DNA of 45,253 nt from Roseomonas sp. (GCA_020249265.1 JADCGA010000035.1:1-45253); one strand, 5' to 3'. Numbered from the stretch's first letter, positions 32,991-41,355 are shown. The notes: a model not told the origin generated them from the sequence alone. A program made the numbers and translations.

Positions 32991-33593
32991 TCAGACGGGC
33001 AATTCCTGCGCCGCCAATTCAACCTCAATGGCCATGCGGCCCAGCGCGCCGACAGCGCGGTAAAAACTTGCGGCTTCCGCCGCTTCCAGATCAGCGAAGA
33101 AGCGCCCCGCCCAGGGGCGAAGGTGGCGGGCGCAAAACGCCTCAGCCGCCGCGTCGCCGCCCGGAAACACGCCAGAAAGCAGCCCGGCGAAGCTTTCGCA
33201 TTCGGAAGCGATATGATCCTCGGGCTCCGCCACGCCATCGGCGCGTTCAATGCCAAGCCGCGCGAGGTCGCCGCGCAGATCGGCCAAGGGCCGTTCATGG
33301 AGGAAGCCGGTGATGTAATAGGAAGCGAAGGGCAGCAATTCGCCACGCCCAAGCCCGATGAAGAGATCGTGGAATTCGCGTTGAACGCGCTGCGTATCGG
33401 TGGCAGCGGCGGCCCCCGCCAAGGCGCGATAGCATTTCCCAAGCGGCGAGGAATCACCCGGCAGGGCGGCAAGGGCGGCCAGCAGATGGGCATCGGGGGC
33501 AGCGACGAGCAAACGGCCAAGAAGCGCGAAAAGCCGCGCTCTTTCGGTCGCCATGGCATCCGGTGCCATATCTTTCTGCATCATGGGGCGCAT
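32991..33593 (-). CDS. TorD/DmsD-family chaperone for formate dehydrogenase
   Basis: The 200-residue all-helical cytoplasmic protein resembles TorD-family redox enzyme maturation proteins, which hold the catalytic subunit until cofactor insertion and proofread its TAT signal. Visible family features are YRALAGAA, REFHDLFIGLGRGELLPFAS with YYITGFLHERPLADLR (the (F/Y)xxLFxG.G.g...P..S pattern), and DHIASECESFAGLL. It is the first gene of the Fdh3 transcript, after a 190-nt gap. Several start codons are possible (ATG 33593, 33584, 33581 or 33554). Confidence 0.88.
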   Translation of the reverse strand: MRPMMQKDMAPDAMATERARLFALLGRLLVAAPDAHLLAALAALPGDSSPLGKCYRALAGAAAATDTQRVQREFHDLFIGLGRGELLPFASYYITGFLHERPLADLRGDLARLGIERADGVAEPEDHIASECESFAGLLSGVFPGGDAAAEAFCARHLRPWAGRFFADLEAAEAASFYRAVGALGRMAIEVELAAQELPV

Positions 33594-33782
33594 TCTGGCC
33601 GCCGCTTCCTCTAACTCAATATCGAACCATTATGGTCTTGCCCTGCGCTCACCGGAATGAAAAATCGGTAACAATCCGACTCTTCCTGGAGCAAAACAGG
33701 AACAATTCCAATCACAGTATCCGATTCTAATACTCAATTCAGGCTCTCAATACAATGTTTTCTGAGGAAAAGCCTGGCGATC
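33594..33782 (-). promoter_or_regulatory. Promoter-like AT-rich gap before torD-fdh3 operon
   Basis: This is the only sizeable gap within the minus-strand formate dehydrogenase block and is clearly richer in A and T than the genes on both sides. Read toward the torD-like gene it contains TTGTATTGAGAGCC, TATTAGAATCGGATACTGTG and similar promoter-like elements, but I cannot fix a -35/-10 pair or recognise a specific regulator site. It separates the DUF genes (ending at 33783) from the enzyme genes. Confidence 0.4.
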
Positions 33783-34370
33783 TCAAACGGGTAAGGCGCT
33801 GCCGTGGCGGCGGGGACGCTCAACCGGGGTCGCTGGCGCTGCCTCAGCCTCAGGCGCGGCTTCGGCTATGGCCAAGCCAGGGGCTTCGGGTGTCGTATCC
33901 GGGGCGGGCGCCTCTGCCATGGCGGGGGCTTCCGGGGCCTTATCTTCCTCAGGCTTTGGGGCCGGGGCATCCAGGCCCAGTGCGTGGGAGAGCAGCTTCA
34001 TCGCATCGCCCCCCAATTCAAGCGCAAAGCCAGGCACGCCATCCGGCGCATTGAAATCCCAGGCGTAATCCGCGGGGCCGATGAAATCCCGGATGGCGGG
34101 GTCAAGGCTCCAGGCACGGCGGAGTGCGGCGCTACGGAGTTCCAGCGGCACCTTGCGGTGCAGGAAGGCGGTGAAATCGCTTTCGATGGTCAGGCTTTCC
34201 ACCGGCGGCAGGCTGGTCAGGTCGAAATCATCCTCGGGCTCGGCGGGCAGCGTCTCGGGCTTCGCTTCAAGCGGGGCGGGTGGCGCGGCTTCCTCAGGCG
34301 CGCGGCCTTCCACCACGGCGCGCTTGCGGCGCGACCAGCGGGAAAGAAAGCCCTCCCCTTCCCCGCTCAT
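33783..34370 (-). CDS. DUF3306 domain-containing protein
   Basis: The 195-residue protein opens with FLSRWSRRKRAVVEG, the hallmark of DUF3306, and has a core with VESLTIESDFTAFLHRKVPL, AALRRAWSLDPAIRDFIGP and YAWDFNAPDGVPGF. The C-terminal about 70 residues are a low-complexity Ala/Pro/Glu tail. The family is almost always found near formate dehydrogenase genes and is probably a maturation or assembly factor, but its activity is unknown to me. The start overlaps the DUF3305 gene (ATGA). Confidence 0.87.
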   Translation of the reverse strand: MSGEGEGFLSRWSRRKRAVVEGRAPEEAAPPAPLEAKPETLPAEPEDDFDLTSLPPVESLTIESDFTAFLHRKVPLELRSAALRRAWSLDPAIRDFIGPADYAWDFNAPDGVPGFALELGGDAMKLLSHALGLDAPAPKPEEDKAPEAPAMAEAPAPDTTPEAPGLAIAEAAPEAEAAPATPVERPRRHGSALPV

Positions 34371-34879
34371 GGGTCATCCACCCGGCCACGCCGGCCAAGC
34401 CCTTCAAGCTCTGGCTTGTCGCGCTTGCGTTTGTGAAAGCCGCGGTCGCGGTGGTGTTCCGCCACAAAAGCCTCCAAAGCGGCGCGGATACCGAGGGGCA
34501 GAGGCACGGCCTCCATCAGGTCTGAGCCCGAATCGGCATAGAGATGCGCCTCACCGGCATCCACCGTCACGCGTTGCAGCGCAAAGCCGGGGGCTGCTTC
34601 CACCGGGCGCAGCACCACCCAGATGCTGGGGCTGCTGCTTTCCAGATTGTGCTTGTAATTATCCGTGTCGGTCGGGTGCAAAGCCACTTCGGCATTGCCG
34701 GCGAAGAACAGGCTGCGCCCGGCTTCTTCGCGCATCAGCGTCCAAGGCGGCAGGACCGGTGCGTCTTCCAGCACCTCCACTGCGCGCCAGGCGTAATCCG
34801 CCCATGGCGTGACACCGGGGCGGCGTTCGACCACCACGCCAACGGGGATGGAGACAGTGCCGGGGATGATCAGGCTCAT
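34367..34879 (-). CDS. DUF3305 domain-containing protein
   Basis: The 170-residue protein has the DUF3305 pattern: IPVGVVVERRPGVTPWADYA, then WRAVEVLEDAP, YKHNLESSSPSIWVVLRP and HLYADSGSDLMEAVPLP, and a basic C-terminus (HHRDRGFHKRKRDKPE). The family travels with DUF3306 beside formate dehydrogenases. The start at 34879 is set by the family N-terminus and by an ATGA overlap with the DUF6352 gene upstream. A role as a cytoplasmic accessory of Fdh3 is inference from gene order. Confidence 0.87.
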   Translation of the reverse strand: MSLIIPGTVSIPVGVVVERRPGVTPWADYAWRAVEVLEDAPVLPPWTLMREEAGRSLFFAGNAEVALHPTDTDNYKHNLESSSPSIWVVLRPVEAAPGFALQRVTVDAGEAHLYADSGSDLMEAVPLPLGIRAALEAFVAEHHRDRGFHKRKRDKPELEGLGRRGRVDDP

Positions 34880-35916
34880 GCGCCCTTCTCCGCAGTCAAC
34901 AGCGGCAGGCCGGCCACCAGGTTCTGCGGCTTCATGCGCAGCCGATTGGCGGCATCCATGGCAAGCGCCAGATAGATCGGCTTGCCCGCCACACGCGGCA
35001 GCATGCGCGCGGGATTGCTGAATTCCAGCACACCAAGCCACAGGATGCGCGCAAGCCGCGCCTGGGCAACCTTCTTGCCTTGCCAGAGATCATTGGTGAT
35101 CGCGGTCGCTTCCGTATCCAGCCCGATATGCCAGCGCCAATCACGATCTTCGATGGTAGGCACGGCGCGGATCGTCACTTCCTCACCAAACAAATGCCGG
35201 ATGAAGCGGGCCATCGCGCGCGCCAGCCCCTGCTGGCCGGGCCGGCCTTCCGCGATATCAAGCGCGAAATCATGCGCATCCGATCGCCCGTGATAGAGAT
35301 GCCCATTGATGTCTGACAGCACATCAATTTCGACTTCGCGTGGCGGCGCGCCGGCTTCGACCAGCAATTGGCCGATGGCCCCAAAGCCACCATCGCGGCC
35401 GCGCATTTCCAGCACTTCCTCATCAGCCAACAAAAGCGAGCCCTGATTGATCGCCGCGCGTTGCGGGCGATAGAAAAGCTCAGCGGCACGGAGTGCGAAG
35501 GGATCGCCCTCACCTTCCATGGCGGCGCGGGCGACAAGATGCGTCAGCATTTGCAGGAAGATGGGCGGGATGCCGGCAACGTCACCGCGATAAAGCTGAA
35601 GCCAGGCTTCTTCCAGGCTGGGCGCGGCGCAAACGCGGTCCCGAAAGCCCAGGAAATGCCGCCAATTTTCCTGCGCATCGGCATCGGCAAGGGTGGCGAT
35701 GCGCGCTGCGTCCACGGGTTGTTCCGGTGCGGCCAGCAAGGCTTCATGCAGCGCCACTTCAGCCGAGCAGGCTTCGTCTGGCGGCACCAATTCTGGCCGG
35801 GCGAGGAAGGCGCGCCATAAATCCGGCGTCGCACGCAGCCGGCCATGCGGCGCGGCCTCACATAAATGATGCCCGGAAGCGACCCAGAAATCGCCGGGGG
35901 AGAGCATGGCACTCAT
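34876..35916 (-). CDS. DUF6352 family protein
   Basis: The 346-residue protein begins MLSPGDFWVASGHHLCEAAP and contains LYRGDVAGIPPIFLQMLTHL, FYRPQRAAINQGSLLLADEE, NGHLYHGRSDAHDFALDIAE and WRWHIGLDTEATAITNDLW. I recognise it as DUF6352, known only by its association with formate dehydrogenase loci in this group. The many conserved Asp/His residues could suit a metal or redox role, but no known active site is visible. It overlaps both neighbours (ATGA), so the five genes 37156 to 33783 form one coupled unit. Confidence 0.8.
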   Translation of the reverse strand: MSAMLSPGDFWVASGHHLCEAAPHGRLRATPDLWRAFLARPELVPPDEACSAEVALHEALLAAPEQPVDAARIATLADADAQENWRHFLGFRDRVCAAPSLEEAWLQLYRGDVAGIPPIFLQMLTHLVARAAMEGEGDPFALRAAELFYRPQRAAINQGSLLLADEEVLEMRGRDGGFGAIGQLLVEAGAPPREVEIDVLSDINGHLYHGRSDAHDFALDIAEGRPGQQGLARAMARFIRHLFGEEVTIRAVPTIEDRDWRWHIGLDTEATAITNDLWQGKKVAQARLARILWLGVLEFSNPARMLPRVAGKPIYLALAMDAANRLRMKPQNLVAGLPLLTAEKGA

Positions 35917-36467
35917 GCTTCGCGCTTTCCGATCTTGGTCAGATCAGGGCGAAGGATCGGTTCATCATCATCCTCGCCATGGGTTTCGACGCTGGCAAAA
36001 ACCGGCAGGCTTTCAAAACTGCGATGCTGTTCCGCGCGCAGATGCAGCGTGCGGAAGCGTTCGCGCTGTTCGCCGCCTTCAATGCTGCGGGTCAAGGCGA
36101 GCACCGTGCCGGGCGGGTGATCACAAAGCTGTTCGGCAAAGGCCAATTCCTCCTCAGCCGCGGCAAGCGCCGCTGCCTCATCCGGCGCGCCATGGACCAG
36201 ATGGATATGGGCGGCAAGCGCGGCGAGGGCCTCAGCACGGTCAGTGGCGCTGGCTTCCGCCACCTCAACCAAAGTGGCCCAGCCGAAGCTGCCAAGCCCA
36301 AGGAAACCGCCACGAAAGGCTTGCCGGCGCTTGCCGGACATGTGCGCCGGGTCTTCATCCCAGAAGGAAAAGCCACCGGGCACGGCCCATTCGCCGGGTT
36401 CCGCCGCCTGGTCGAAAATCACGGTGTCTGAGGCATCAAGCCGGATGGTGCGGGGCAGCCTTGTCAT
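35913..36467 (-). CDS. DUF6505 family protein
   Basis: The 184-residue protein begins MTRLPRTIRLDASDTVIFDQ, followed by AAEPGEWAVPGGFSFW and RRQAFRGGFLGLGSFGWATL, then helices with HIHLVHGAPDEAAALAAAEE and LCDHPPGTVLALTRS. I recognise it as DUF6505, a family of unknown function. It overlaps the ligase-like gene upstream and the DUF6352 gene downstream by four bases each. Co-translation with the other accessory genes is the only functional hint. Confidence 0.78.
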   Translation of the reverse strand: MTRLPRTIRLDASDTVIFDQAAEPGEWAVPGGFSFWDEDPAHMSGKRRQAFRGGFLGLGSFGWATLVEVAEASATDRAEALAALAAHIHLVHGAPDEAAALAAAEEELAFAEQLCDHPPGTVLALTRSIEGGEQRERFRTLHLRAEQHRSFESLPVFASVETHGEDDDEPILRPDLTKIGKREA

Positions 36468-37156
36468 GCCAAAGCCTCCGCCAGGGAAAGGGTTTCGCGC
36501 CCTGCCCCACCTTCCAGCACCAGATCGCCGCTGGCCGGCACAATGCCACGACGCGCGCCGGTGCCAAGCTTGGGGTCAAGCCGCGCCAGATAGCGTTCTG
36601 CGAGCGTCTTGAAGCCGCGCCCCTGCCAATCGGCCACCGTCGCCATGAAATGCCGCGCCCAGGCAGCGACGAGTAGCGCGGGGGTCAAATCATCATAGCC
36701 TTCGCCCAGAAGGGATGTCCGGTCCGGGGTTTCGCCCGGTTCGCCATCGGCATATTCGGCGAAGCGCGCTTCCATGCCGACCACCAGCCAGGGCAAGGGG
36801 CCATCCGGCGGGGTCTCGGCGGGCAGGCCAAGGCGGGTTTGCCCGACCACGGCGCCATTCAGGCGCAATGTGCCGGGCCATTCAAAAATCAGCGGAATAT
36901 CGGGCGGGCCATAGGCGCCCAAGGCATCGGCCAAAGCGACGCTGGCGGCATGCAACGCCAGGCGCGCGGCCGGCAAGGCTTCTTCCGGTTCCAGCACAAT
37001 CGCGGCTTCCGCCCGCGCCCAAGACCGCACCCATACCAGCGTGCCCGCACCCTTTTCCGGGGCAATGGCGCAGGCATGGCGCAGCGCATCGCCACTTTCG
37101 CGCAGCGCGATGATCGGCGTGAAAACACTCGGTAATGCGGGTAATTCCTCTGCCAC
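36464..37156 (-). CDS. Biotin/lipoate-protein ligase-like protein, catalytic motifs altered
   Basis: The 230-residue protein (GTG start at 37156) has the BirA/LplA-like fold order: LPSVFTPIIAL, then GAGTLVWVRSWARAEAAIVL in place of the GRGRRGRxW nucleotide loop, then IFEWPGTLRLNGAVVGQTRL in place of KWPND...KigGil, and a C-terminal extra domain (ARHFMATVADWQGRGFKTLA). The usual lysines of both motifs are absent, so ordinary biotinyl- or lipoyl-transfer is doubtful. An ATG at 37219 is in frame, but its first 21 residues look unlike the family and would leave only 22 nt for the divergent promoters. It is first in the accessory-gene operon. Confidence 0.75.
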   Translation of the reverse strand: MAEELPALPSVFTPIIALRESGDALRHACAIAPEKGAGTLVWVRSWARAEAAIVLEPEEALPAARLALHAASVALADALGAYGPPDIPLIFEWPGTLRLNGAVVGQTRLGLPAETPPDGPLPWLVVGMEARFAEYADGEPGETPDRTSLLGEGYDDLTPALLVAAWARHFMATVADWQGRGFKTLAERYLARLDPKLGTGARRGIVPASGDLVLEGGAGRETLSLAEALA

Positions 37157-37241
37157 CCTGGCGCCATCCCTCGTCAGCCTCACTTGGCTGTCATATATGC
37201 CGCGCGCGGCAATCTTCACAGCGGGGGCGGGCTAAAGCATC
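37157..37241. promoter_or_regulatory. Divergent promoter region with 12-bp GC palindrome
   Basis: This is the gap between the ligase-like gene (minus) and the iron-sulfur protein gene (plus). It holds a perfect palindrome GCCGCGCGCGGC at 37199-37210 next to TCATATATG (37191-37199), which could be an operator beside a -10-like element. Both flanking genes belong to the formate dehydrogenase accessory set, so shared regulation is plausible. No regulator gene is present in the block. Confidence 0.35.
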
Positions 37242-39296
37242 ATGGCGGATGAAAAGGGGCGGATCGCGCTGGTGTGCAGCTGCGAGGATACCATGCTGCT
37301 GGATGGCAAGGCGCTCACGCGCGGCTGTGGCGCTGGCGTTGAAATCCGCGGCGCCGAGCAGCTTTGCCTCGCCCAATTGGATCGGTTTGAGGCGGCTTTG
37401 GCAACTGGCCGACCGCTCACCATCGCCTGCACCGCCCAAGCCCCGCTTTTCACCCAGGAAGCTGAGGCCGCCGGCGCTGCCACCCCGGTTTTCGTCAATA
37501 TCCGAGAGACCGCCGGCTGGTCCGCCGAAGGCAAGGATGCCGGGCCGAAAATGGCCGCGCTGATCGCCGCCGCCGCTGAGCCCATGCCGAAAATTCCCCT
37601 GGTTAGTCTGGAAAGCGCCGGTATCGCCCTGGTGTTGGGACGCGATGAGGTGGCGCTGACTGCCGCCGCGAAGCTGCAAGACAAGCTCGATATCACTGTT
37701 TTGCTGACGGGGGATGTGCCGGTGGCGCCGCCTCGGCAAGCGGCCTTCCCGGCGATGCGCGGGCGGGCACGCGCGGCCAGCGGATATCTTGGTGCTTTTG
37801 AAGTGACCGTGGACGGCGCGGCGGCACCGAGCCCATCGTCGCGCGCTGCCTATGCCTGGGGCAAGGGAAAGGATGGCGCGATCAGCCGCGCCGATATGAT
37901 CCTAGATCTGACCGGCGGAGCGCCTCTGTTTCCGGCGCATGAGGTACGGCAGGGGTATCTGCGCGCCGATCCCACCGATGCGGCGGCACTGGAACGCGCC
38001 ATCGCGGCAGCCGGCGAATTGGTCGGCAGTTTCGACAAGCCGCGCTTCGTTGCTCTCGACGGCAAGCTTTGCGCCCATGCCCGCAATAAGCGCGAAGGCT
38101 GCCGGCGCTGCCTGGATCTCTGCCCAACTGGCGCCATCACGCCGGGCACGGGTACGCTCAAGGATCAGGTGGTGATCAGTGCGGAGATTTGCGCGGGTTG
38201 CGGTGCCTGTGCAGCGGTCTGCCCGACAGGTGCCGCGACTTATGCGCTGCCGCCGACCCAGGCGTTGCTGCGGCGTTTGCGTCGGCTTTTGCTGACCTAT
38301 GCCGATGCGGGCGGTGAGGCACCAGTGGTGTTGTTGCATGATGATGCGCATGGGGAGGCTTTGATTGATGCCCTCGCCCGCCATGGCGATGGCTTGCCGG
38401 CGCGCGTGCTGCCGCTGCGCGTCAATGAAGTTTCGTCGCTGGATTTGGCGGTTTTCGCCGGTGCCTTTGCCTGGGGTGCCACGGCGGTGCGGCTGTTGGC
38501 GCCGGCCAGGCGCGGGCATGGCGTGGATGGCGTGTTGCGCAACATTGATTACACGGCGGCGGTCTTAGAAGGGCTTGGGCTTGCCGGCCCCACGCCGCGC
38601 GCAGCGCTGCTTGAAACCGATGATCCGTTCTCGCTGGGGGAAGCCTTGGCCGCCCTGCCCCGCATGGCCTTTGGCTTCGCCCCCGCGCGGTTTGAGGCTT
38701 TGGGCAGCCCGCGGGAGATGGCGCAGCAAGGCTTCCGTGCCTTGCGCGAAGCCGCCGGCGCGCGGGCCGCGATGGTTGCCTTGCCGGAAAAGGCGCCCTT
38801 CGGGTTGGCGCTTGTGGATCAGTCGGGCTGCACGCTCTGCCTTGCCTGCACCAGCGTCTGCCCGACCAGCGCCTTCACCGCCAATCCGGATCAGCCGGAA
38901 TTGCGCTTTTTGGAAGATGCCTGCGTGCAATGCGGGCTTTGCGCCGCGACCTGCCCGGAGAAGGTGATTACGCTGGAACCTCGGCTGAATTTTGCGCCTG
39001 AAGCCGCGCAGCCGCAGGTGGTGAAGGCCGAAGAACCCGCCGCCTGCCCGCGCTGTAATAAGCTGTTCGGCACGAAATCCTCCATCGCGCGGGTGAAGGC
39101 GAAGCTTTCCGCGCATTGGATGTTTGCTGACCCGGCGCGTCAGGCGTTGCTGGATTTATGTGAAGATTGCCGCGTTTTGGAAGCAACCAATGGCGGGATT
39201 GATCCCTACGCCGGCGCACCGCGGCCGGTGACGAAAACGACTGAGGATTATTTGCGCGAAGCGGAGCGGGCGAAGCGCGGGGAGAGTGAAACCTAG
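37242..39296 (+). CDS. Multi-[4Fe-4S] cluster protein of the formate dehydrogenase locus
   Basis: The 684-residue soluble protein has an N-terminal CSC motif (VCSCEDTMLL), a ferredoxin pair near residues 272-325 (CRRCLDLCPTGAI, CAGCGACAAVCPTGAA), a second pair near 528-572 (CTLCLACTSVCPTSAF, CVQCGLCAATCPEKVI), and two CxxC sites near the C-terminus (CPRCNKLF, CEDCR). The spacing would hold at least four [4Fe-4S] clusters. Between the ferredoxin pairs is a domain resembling HdrA/MvhD-associated or CoB-type electron carriers. It is likely an electron-transfer accessory of Fdh3; partner unknown. It is divergent from the ligase-like gene, and no export signal is visible. Confidence 0.85.
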   Translation: MADEKGRIALVCSCEDTMLLDGKALTRGCGAGVEIRGAEQLCLAQLDRFEAALATGRPLTIACTAQAPLFTQEAEAAGAATPVFVNIRETAGWSAEGKDAGPKMAALIAAAAEPMPKIPLVSLESAGIALVLGRDEVALTAAAKLQDKLDITVLLTGDVPVAPPRQAAFPAMRGRARAASGYLGAFEVTVDGAAAPSPSSRAAYAWGKGKDGAISRADMILDLTGGAPLFPAHEVRQGYLRADPTDAAALERAIAAAGELVGSFDKPRFVALDGKLCAHARNKREGCRRCLDLCPTGAITPGTGTLKDQVVISAEICAGCGACAAVCPTGAATYALPPTQALLRRLRRLLLTYADAGGEAPVVLLHDDAHGEALIDALARHGDGLPARVLPLRVNEVSSLDLAVFAGAFAWGATAVRLLAPARRGHGVDGVLRNIDYTAAVLEGLGLAGPTPRAALLETDDPFSLGEALAALPRMAFGFAPARFEALGSPREMAQQGFRALREAAGARAAMVALPEKAPFGLALVDQSGCTLCLACTSVCPTSAFTANPDQPELRFLEDACVQCGLCAATCPEKVITLEPRLNFAPEAAQPQVVKAEEPAACPRCNKLFGTKSSIARVKAKLSAHWMFADPARQALLDLCEDCRVLEATNGGIDPYAGAPRPVTKTTEDYLREAERAKRGESET

Positions 39297-39348
39297 CGCC
39301 GCGTCCGGTTCACATTCGTTCAAGTTATTCCACTGCGCTGGAAAATGC

Positions 39349-39654
39349 TCAGCGTCTGGTCGGCAGGCGCGTATTGCCACCGATCTCATAAGGGGTGCGC
39401 AGTGGCGACATGTCTCCGCGCGGGGCTTCGGGGTCGTAGGATTGCAACCGGTCATTGGCCCGGTCGCGGTCCAATTCCTGCTGTAGCGTGGACATGGCGC
39501 GTTCTGTGCCCGCCTGGCCGGTAACGGGCAGGTTTGAAGGCGTTGGCGCCGGGCTTGCGGCAGCGCGCGGCGCCGATGTGCTCGGTGCGGGCGCAGGGGA
39601 TTCAGCGCAGGCGGCAATTGCCAAAACGGCGAAGAAAACCCCGCGCCGGAACAT
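39349..39654 (-). CDS. Small putative lipoprotein
   Basis: The 101-residue protein starts MFRRGVFFAVLAIAAC, a lipoprotein signal with lipobox AIAAC (Cys16), followed by a Pro/Ala/Ser linker and a charged C-terminal half (TLQQELDRDRANDRLQSYDP). I recognise no family. Its ATG overlaps the stop of the 41-codon gene upstream (TAATG), so the two are translated together. It lies convergent to the iron-sulfur protein gene, in the same direction as mobA and fdhD. Confidence 0.72.
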   Translation of the reverse strand: MFRRGVFFAVLAIAACAESPAPAPSTSAPRAAASPAPTPSNLPVTGQAGTERAMSTLQQELDRDRANDRLQSYDPEAPRGDMSPLRTPYEIGGNTRLPTRR

Positions 39655-39779
39655 TACAGACGCACGCCGGTGGTCGCGAAAGCGACGTCAGCGGTCTGCT
39701 GAATATTGCGGTCCAGATAAATCGCCGCGCCAATGGCAATTACGATGGCAATGCACACGCCGCTGATGATGCCGTTCAT
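39654..39779 (-). CDS. 41-residue membrane peptide gene
   Basis: A short frame starts at the ATG complementary to 39777-39779, with GGGAGAAAAC as a strong ribosome binding site, and ends in TAA that overlaps the next ATG. The product begins MNGIISGVCIAIVIAIGAAI, a single transmembrane helix with small residues, followed by YLDRNIQQTADVAFATTGVR. The combination of ribosome binding site, stop-start overlap with the lipoprotein gene and a clean hydrophobic helix makes it a probable gene despite its size. It lies between mobA and the lipoprotein. Function is unknown; it may be a small subunit or assembly peptide of a membrane complex. Confidence 0.65.
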   Translation of the reverse strand: MNGIISGVCIAIVIAIGAAIYLDRNIQQTADVAFATTGVRL

Positions 39780-39807
39780 GGTTTTCTCCCGGAAACTTAG
39801 CCTGAAC

Positions 39808-40437
39808 CTAGCTTATGGCTTCAGGGCTGATGCTTTGCAAGATTTTCTCGGCCTCGGCCAAATCCGCGGGCGCATTGGCATTGAAGAAGGGGTCATAAGG
39901 GCTGGCAGGCCAGGCGGCATCCGCACAGCCAAAGCGCGCGGTCCAGCGATCAATCTTGCGTTCCCCGGCCAGCAGGGCGGCGCGCAATTCGCCGCGCAAA
40001 GCCACGGGCCAAAGCGCCGCCGGCGGGTGGGATTGGCCACCGGAGAATGCCGCCGCCATGGGCACGCCCCCTGCCCGCCGCGCTGCATGGAGACGCGCCA
40101 CAAAATCAGCCGGGATGAAGGGGCAATCCCCGGGGACCGAGGCCACCCAGGCCAGATCAGGCCGGTGCTCTGCCGCCCATTCAAGCCCGGCCAGAATACC
40201 CGCGAGCGGCCCGGGGTGATCCGGCAGCGGGTCCGCCACCACGGGCAGGCCATAACCCGCGAAACGCACGGGGTCGCCATTCGCATTTAGCGCCACCGCC
40301 GCAACCTGGGGCGCCAGCCGCGCCAGCACATGATCCAGCAGGGCTCGCCCGCCCAAAAGCTTGAGCGGCTTATCCCCACCCCCCATGCGCCGCGCGAGGC
40401 CACCCGCCAGCACAAGCCCCAGCGTTTCAGCCACCAT
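39808..40437 (-). CDS. mobA: Molybdenum cofactor guanylyltransferase MobA
   Basis: MobA transfers GMP from GTP to molybdopterin, making the MGD cofactor used by Fdh3A. The 209-residue protein shows the nucleotide-binding start [20 protein letters not shown] and also [37 protein letters not shown] and [16 protein letters not shown]. The ATG at 40437 lies 11 nt inside the end of fdhD, so translation is coupled. Together with mobB and moeA it gives the locus its own late cofactor steps. Confidence 0.95.
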   Translation of the reverse strand: MVAETLGLVLAGGLARRMGGGDKPLKLLGGRALLDHVLARLAPQVAAVALNANGDPVRFAGYGLPVVADPLPDHPGPLAGILAGLEWAAEHRPDLAWVASVPGDCPFIPADFVARLHAARRAGGVPMAAAFSGGQSHPPAALWPVALRGELRAALLAGERKIDRWTARFGCADAAWPASPYDPFFNANAPADLAEAEKILQSISPEAIS

Positions 40438-41317
40438 CGCTCGCTTCCGCTTCGGCGCTATTCTTCCGCCAATGCTTCGCACTTTCTTCTTCAACGTAAC
40501 GCAGATCAGCATCGAAAATGATGCGATCCTCACCCGCCAGCGCCACAAAGCGCTTGCCCTTGCAGCGCCCGATCAGCATCACGCCGGCTTCGCGTGCCAA
40601 TTCCACACCCCAGGCGGTAAAGCCGGACCGAGACACCAGAATGGGAATGCCCATGCGCACGGTCTTGATCACCATCTCAGACGTGAGCCGCCCGGTAGTG
40701 TAGAAGATCTTATCGCCCGGCGCTTCCTTGTTGCGGAACATCCAGCCCGCGATTTTGTCCACCGCATTATGCCGCCCGACATCTTCCATATAGACCAGCG
40801 GTTCATCCTGCTGGCACAGCGCGCAGCCATGAATGGCGCCGGCTTCCAAATACAGTGTCGGCAAGGAATTGATCCGATGCAGCAGTCGATACAGCCAAGA
40901 CGTGCGGAGTTCCGCGCGCGGCAGTTTCGCTTCCGCAAAACCTTCCATCAAATCACCAAAGGCCGTGCCCTGGGCGCAGCCTGAGGTGAGTGTCTTCTTC
41001 CGCAGCTTTTCCTCATAATCCGTCCGCCGCGCGGTGCGCACAATCACCACGCCAAGATCATCATCATAATCAACGCCAATGACTTCATCATCGGCAAGCA
41101 GCATGCCCTGATTGAGCAGATAGCCCAGCGCCAAATCCTCTGGCCGGTCGCCAATCGTCATCATGGTCACGATTTCCTGACCATTCAGGAAAAGCGTGAG
41201 CGGGCGTTCGACTGTGACGCTCGCTTCAATCACGGCCCCCGTATGGTCACGCCCGGTGACACGGCGCGTGAGGCGCGGATCGGCGGGGTCGGGGCGGATG
41301 ATCAGTTGATCGGGCAT
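40427..41317 (-). CDS. fdhD: Formate dehydrogenase accessory sulfurtransferase FdhD
   Basis: FdhD passes sulfur from the cysteine desulfurase IscS to the molybdenum cofactor of formate dehydrogenase, which is required for activity. From the ATG at 41317 the protein has 296 residues. Family motifs are [66 protein letters not shown] and [20 protein letters not shown]. The mobile loop that carries CxxC in E. coli FdhD has here one cysteine ([11 protein letters not shown]), and a further CALC occurs before the EDVGRHN motif. The gene overlaps mobA. Confidence 0.95.
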   Translation of the reverse strand: MPDQLIIRPDPADPRLTRRVTGRDHTGAVIEASVTVERPLTLFLNGQEIVTMMTIGDRPEDLALGYLLNQGMLLADDEVIGVDYDDDLGVVIVRTARRTDYEEKLRKKTLTSGCAQGTAFGDLMEGFAEAKLPRAELRTSWLYRLLHRINSLPTLYLEAGAIHGCALCQQDEPLVYMEDVGRHNAVDKIAGWMFRNKEAPGDKIFYTTGRLTSEMVIKTVRMGIPILVSRSGFTAWGVELAREAGVMLIGRCKGKRFVALAGEDRIIFDADLRYVEEESAKHWRKNSAEAEASDGG

Positions 41318-41355
41318 GGCGAGCAGATGGGCGAGGGGCCGGTTTGGCGCAAGGT

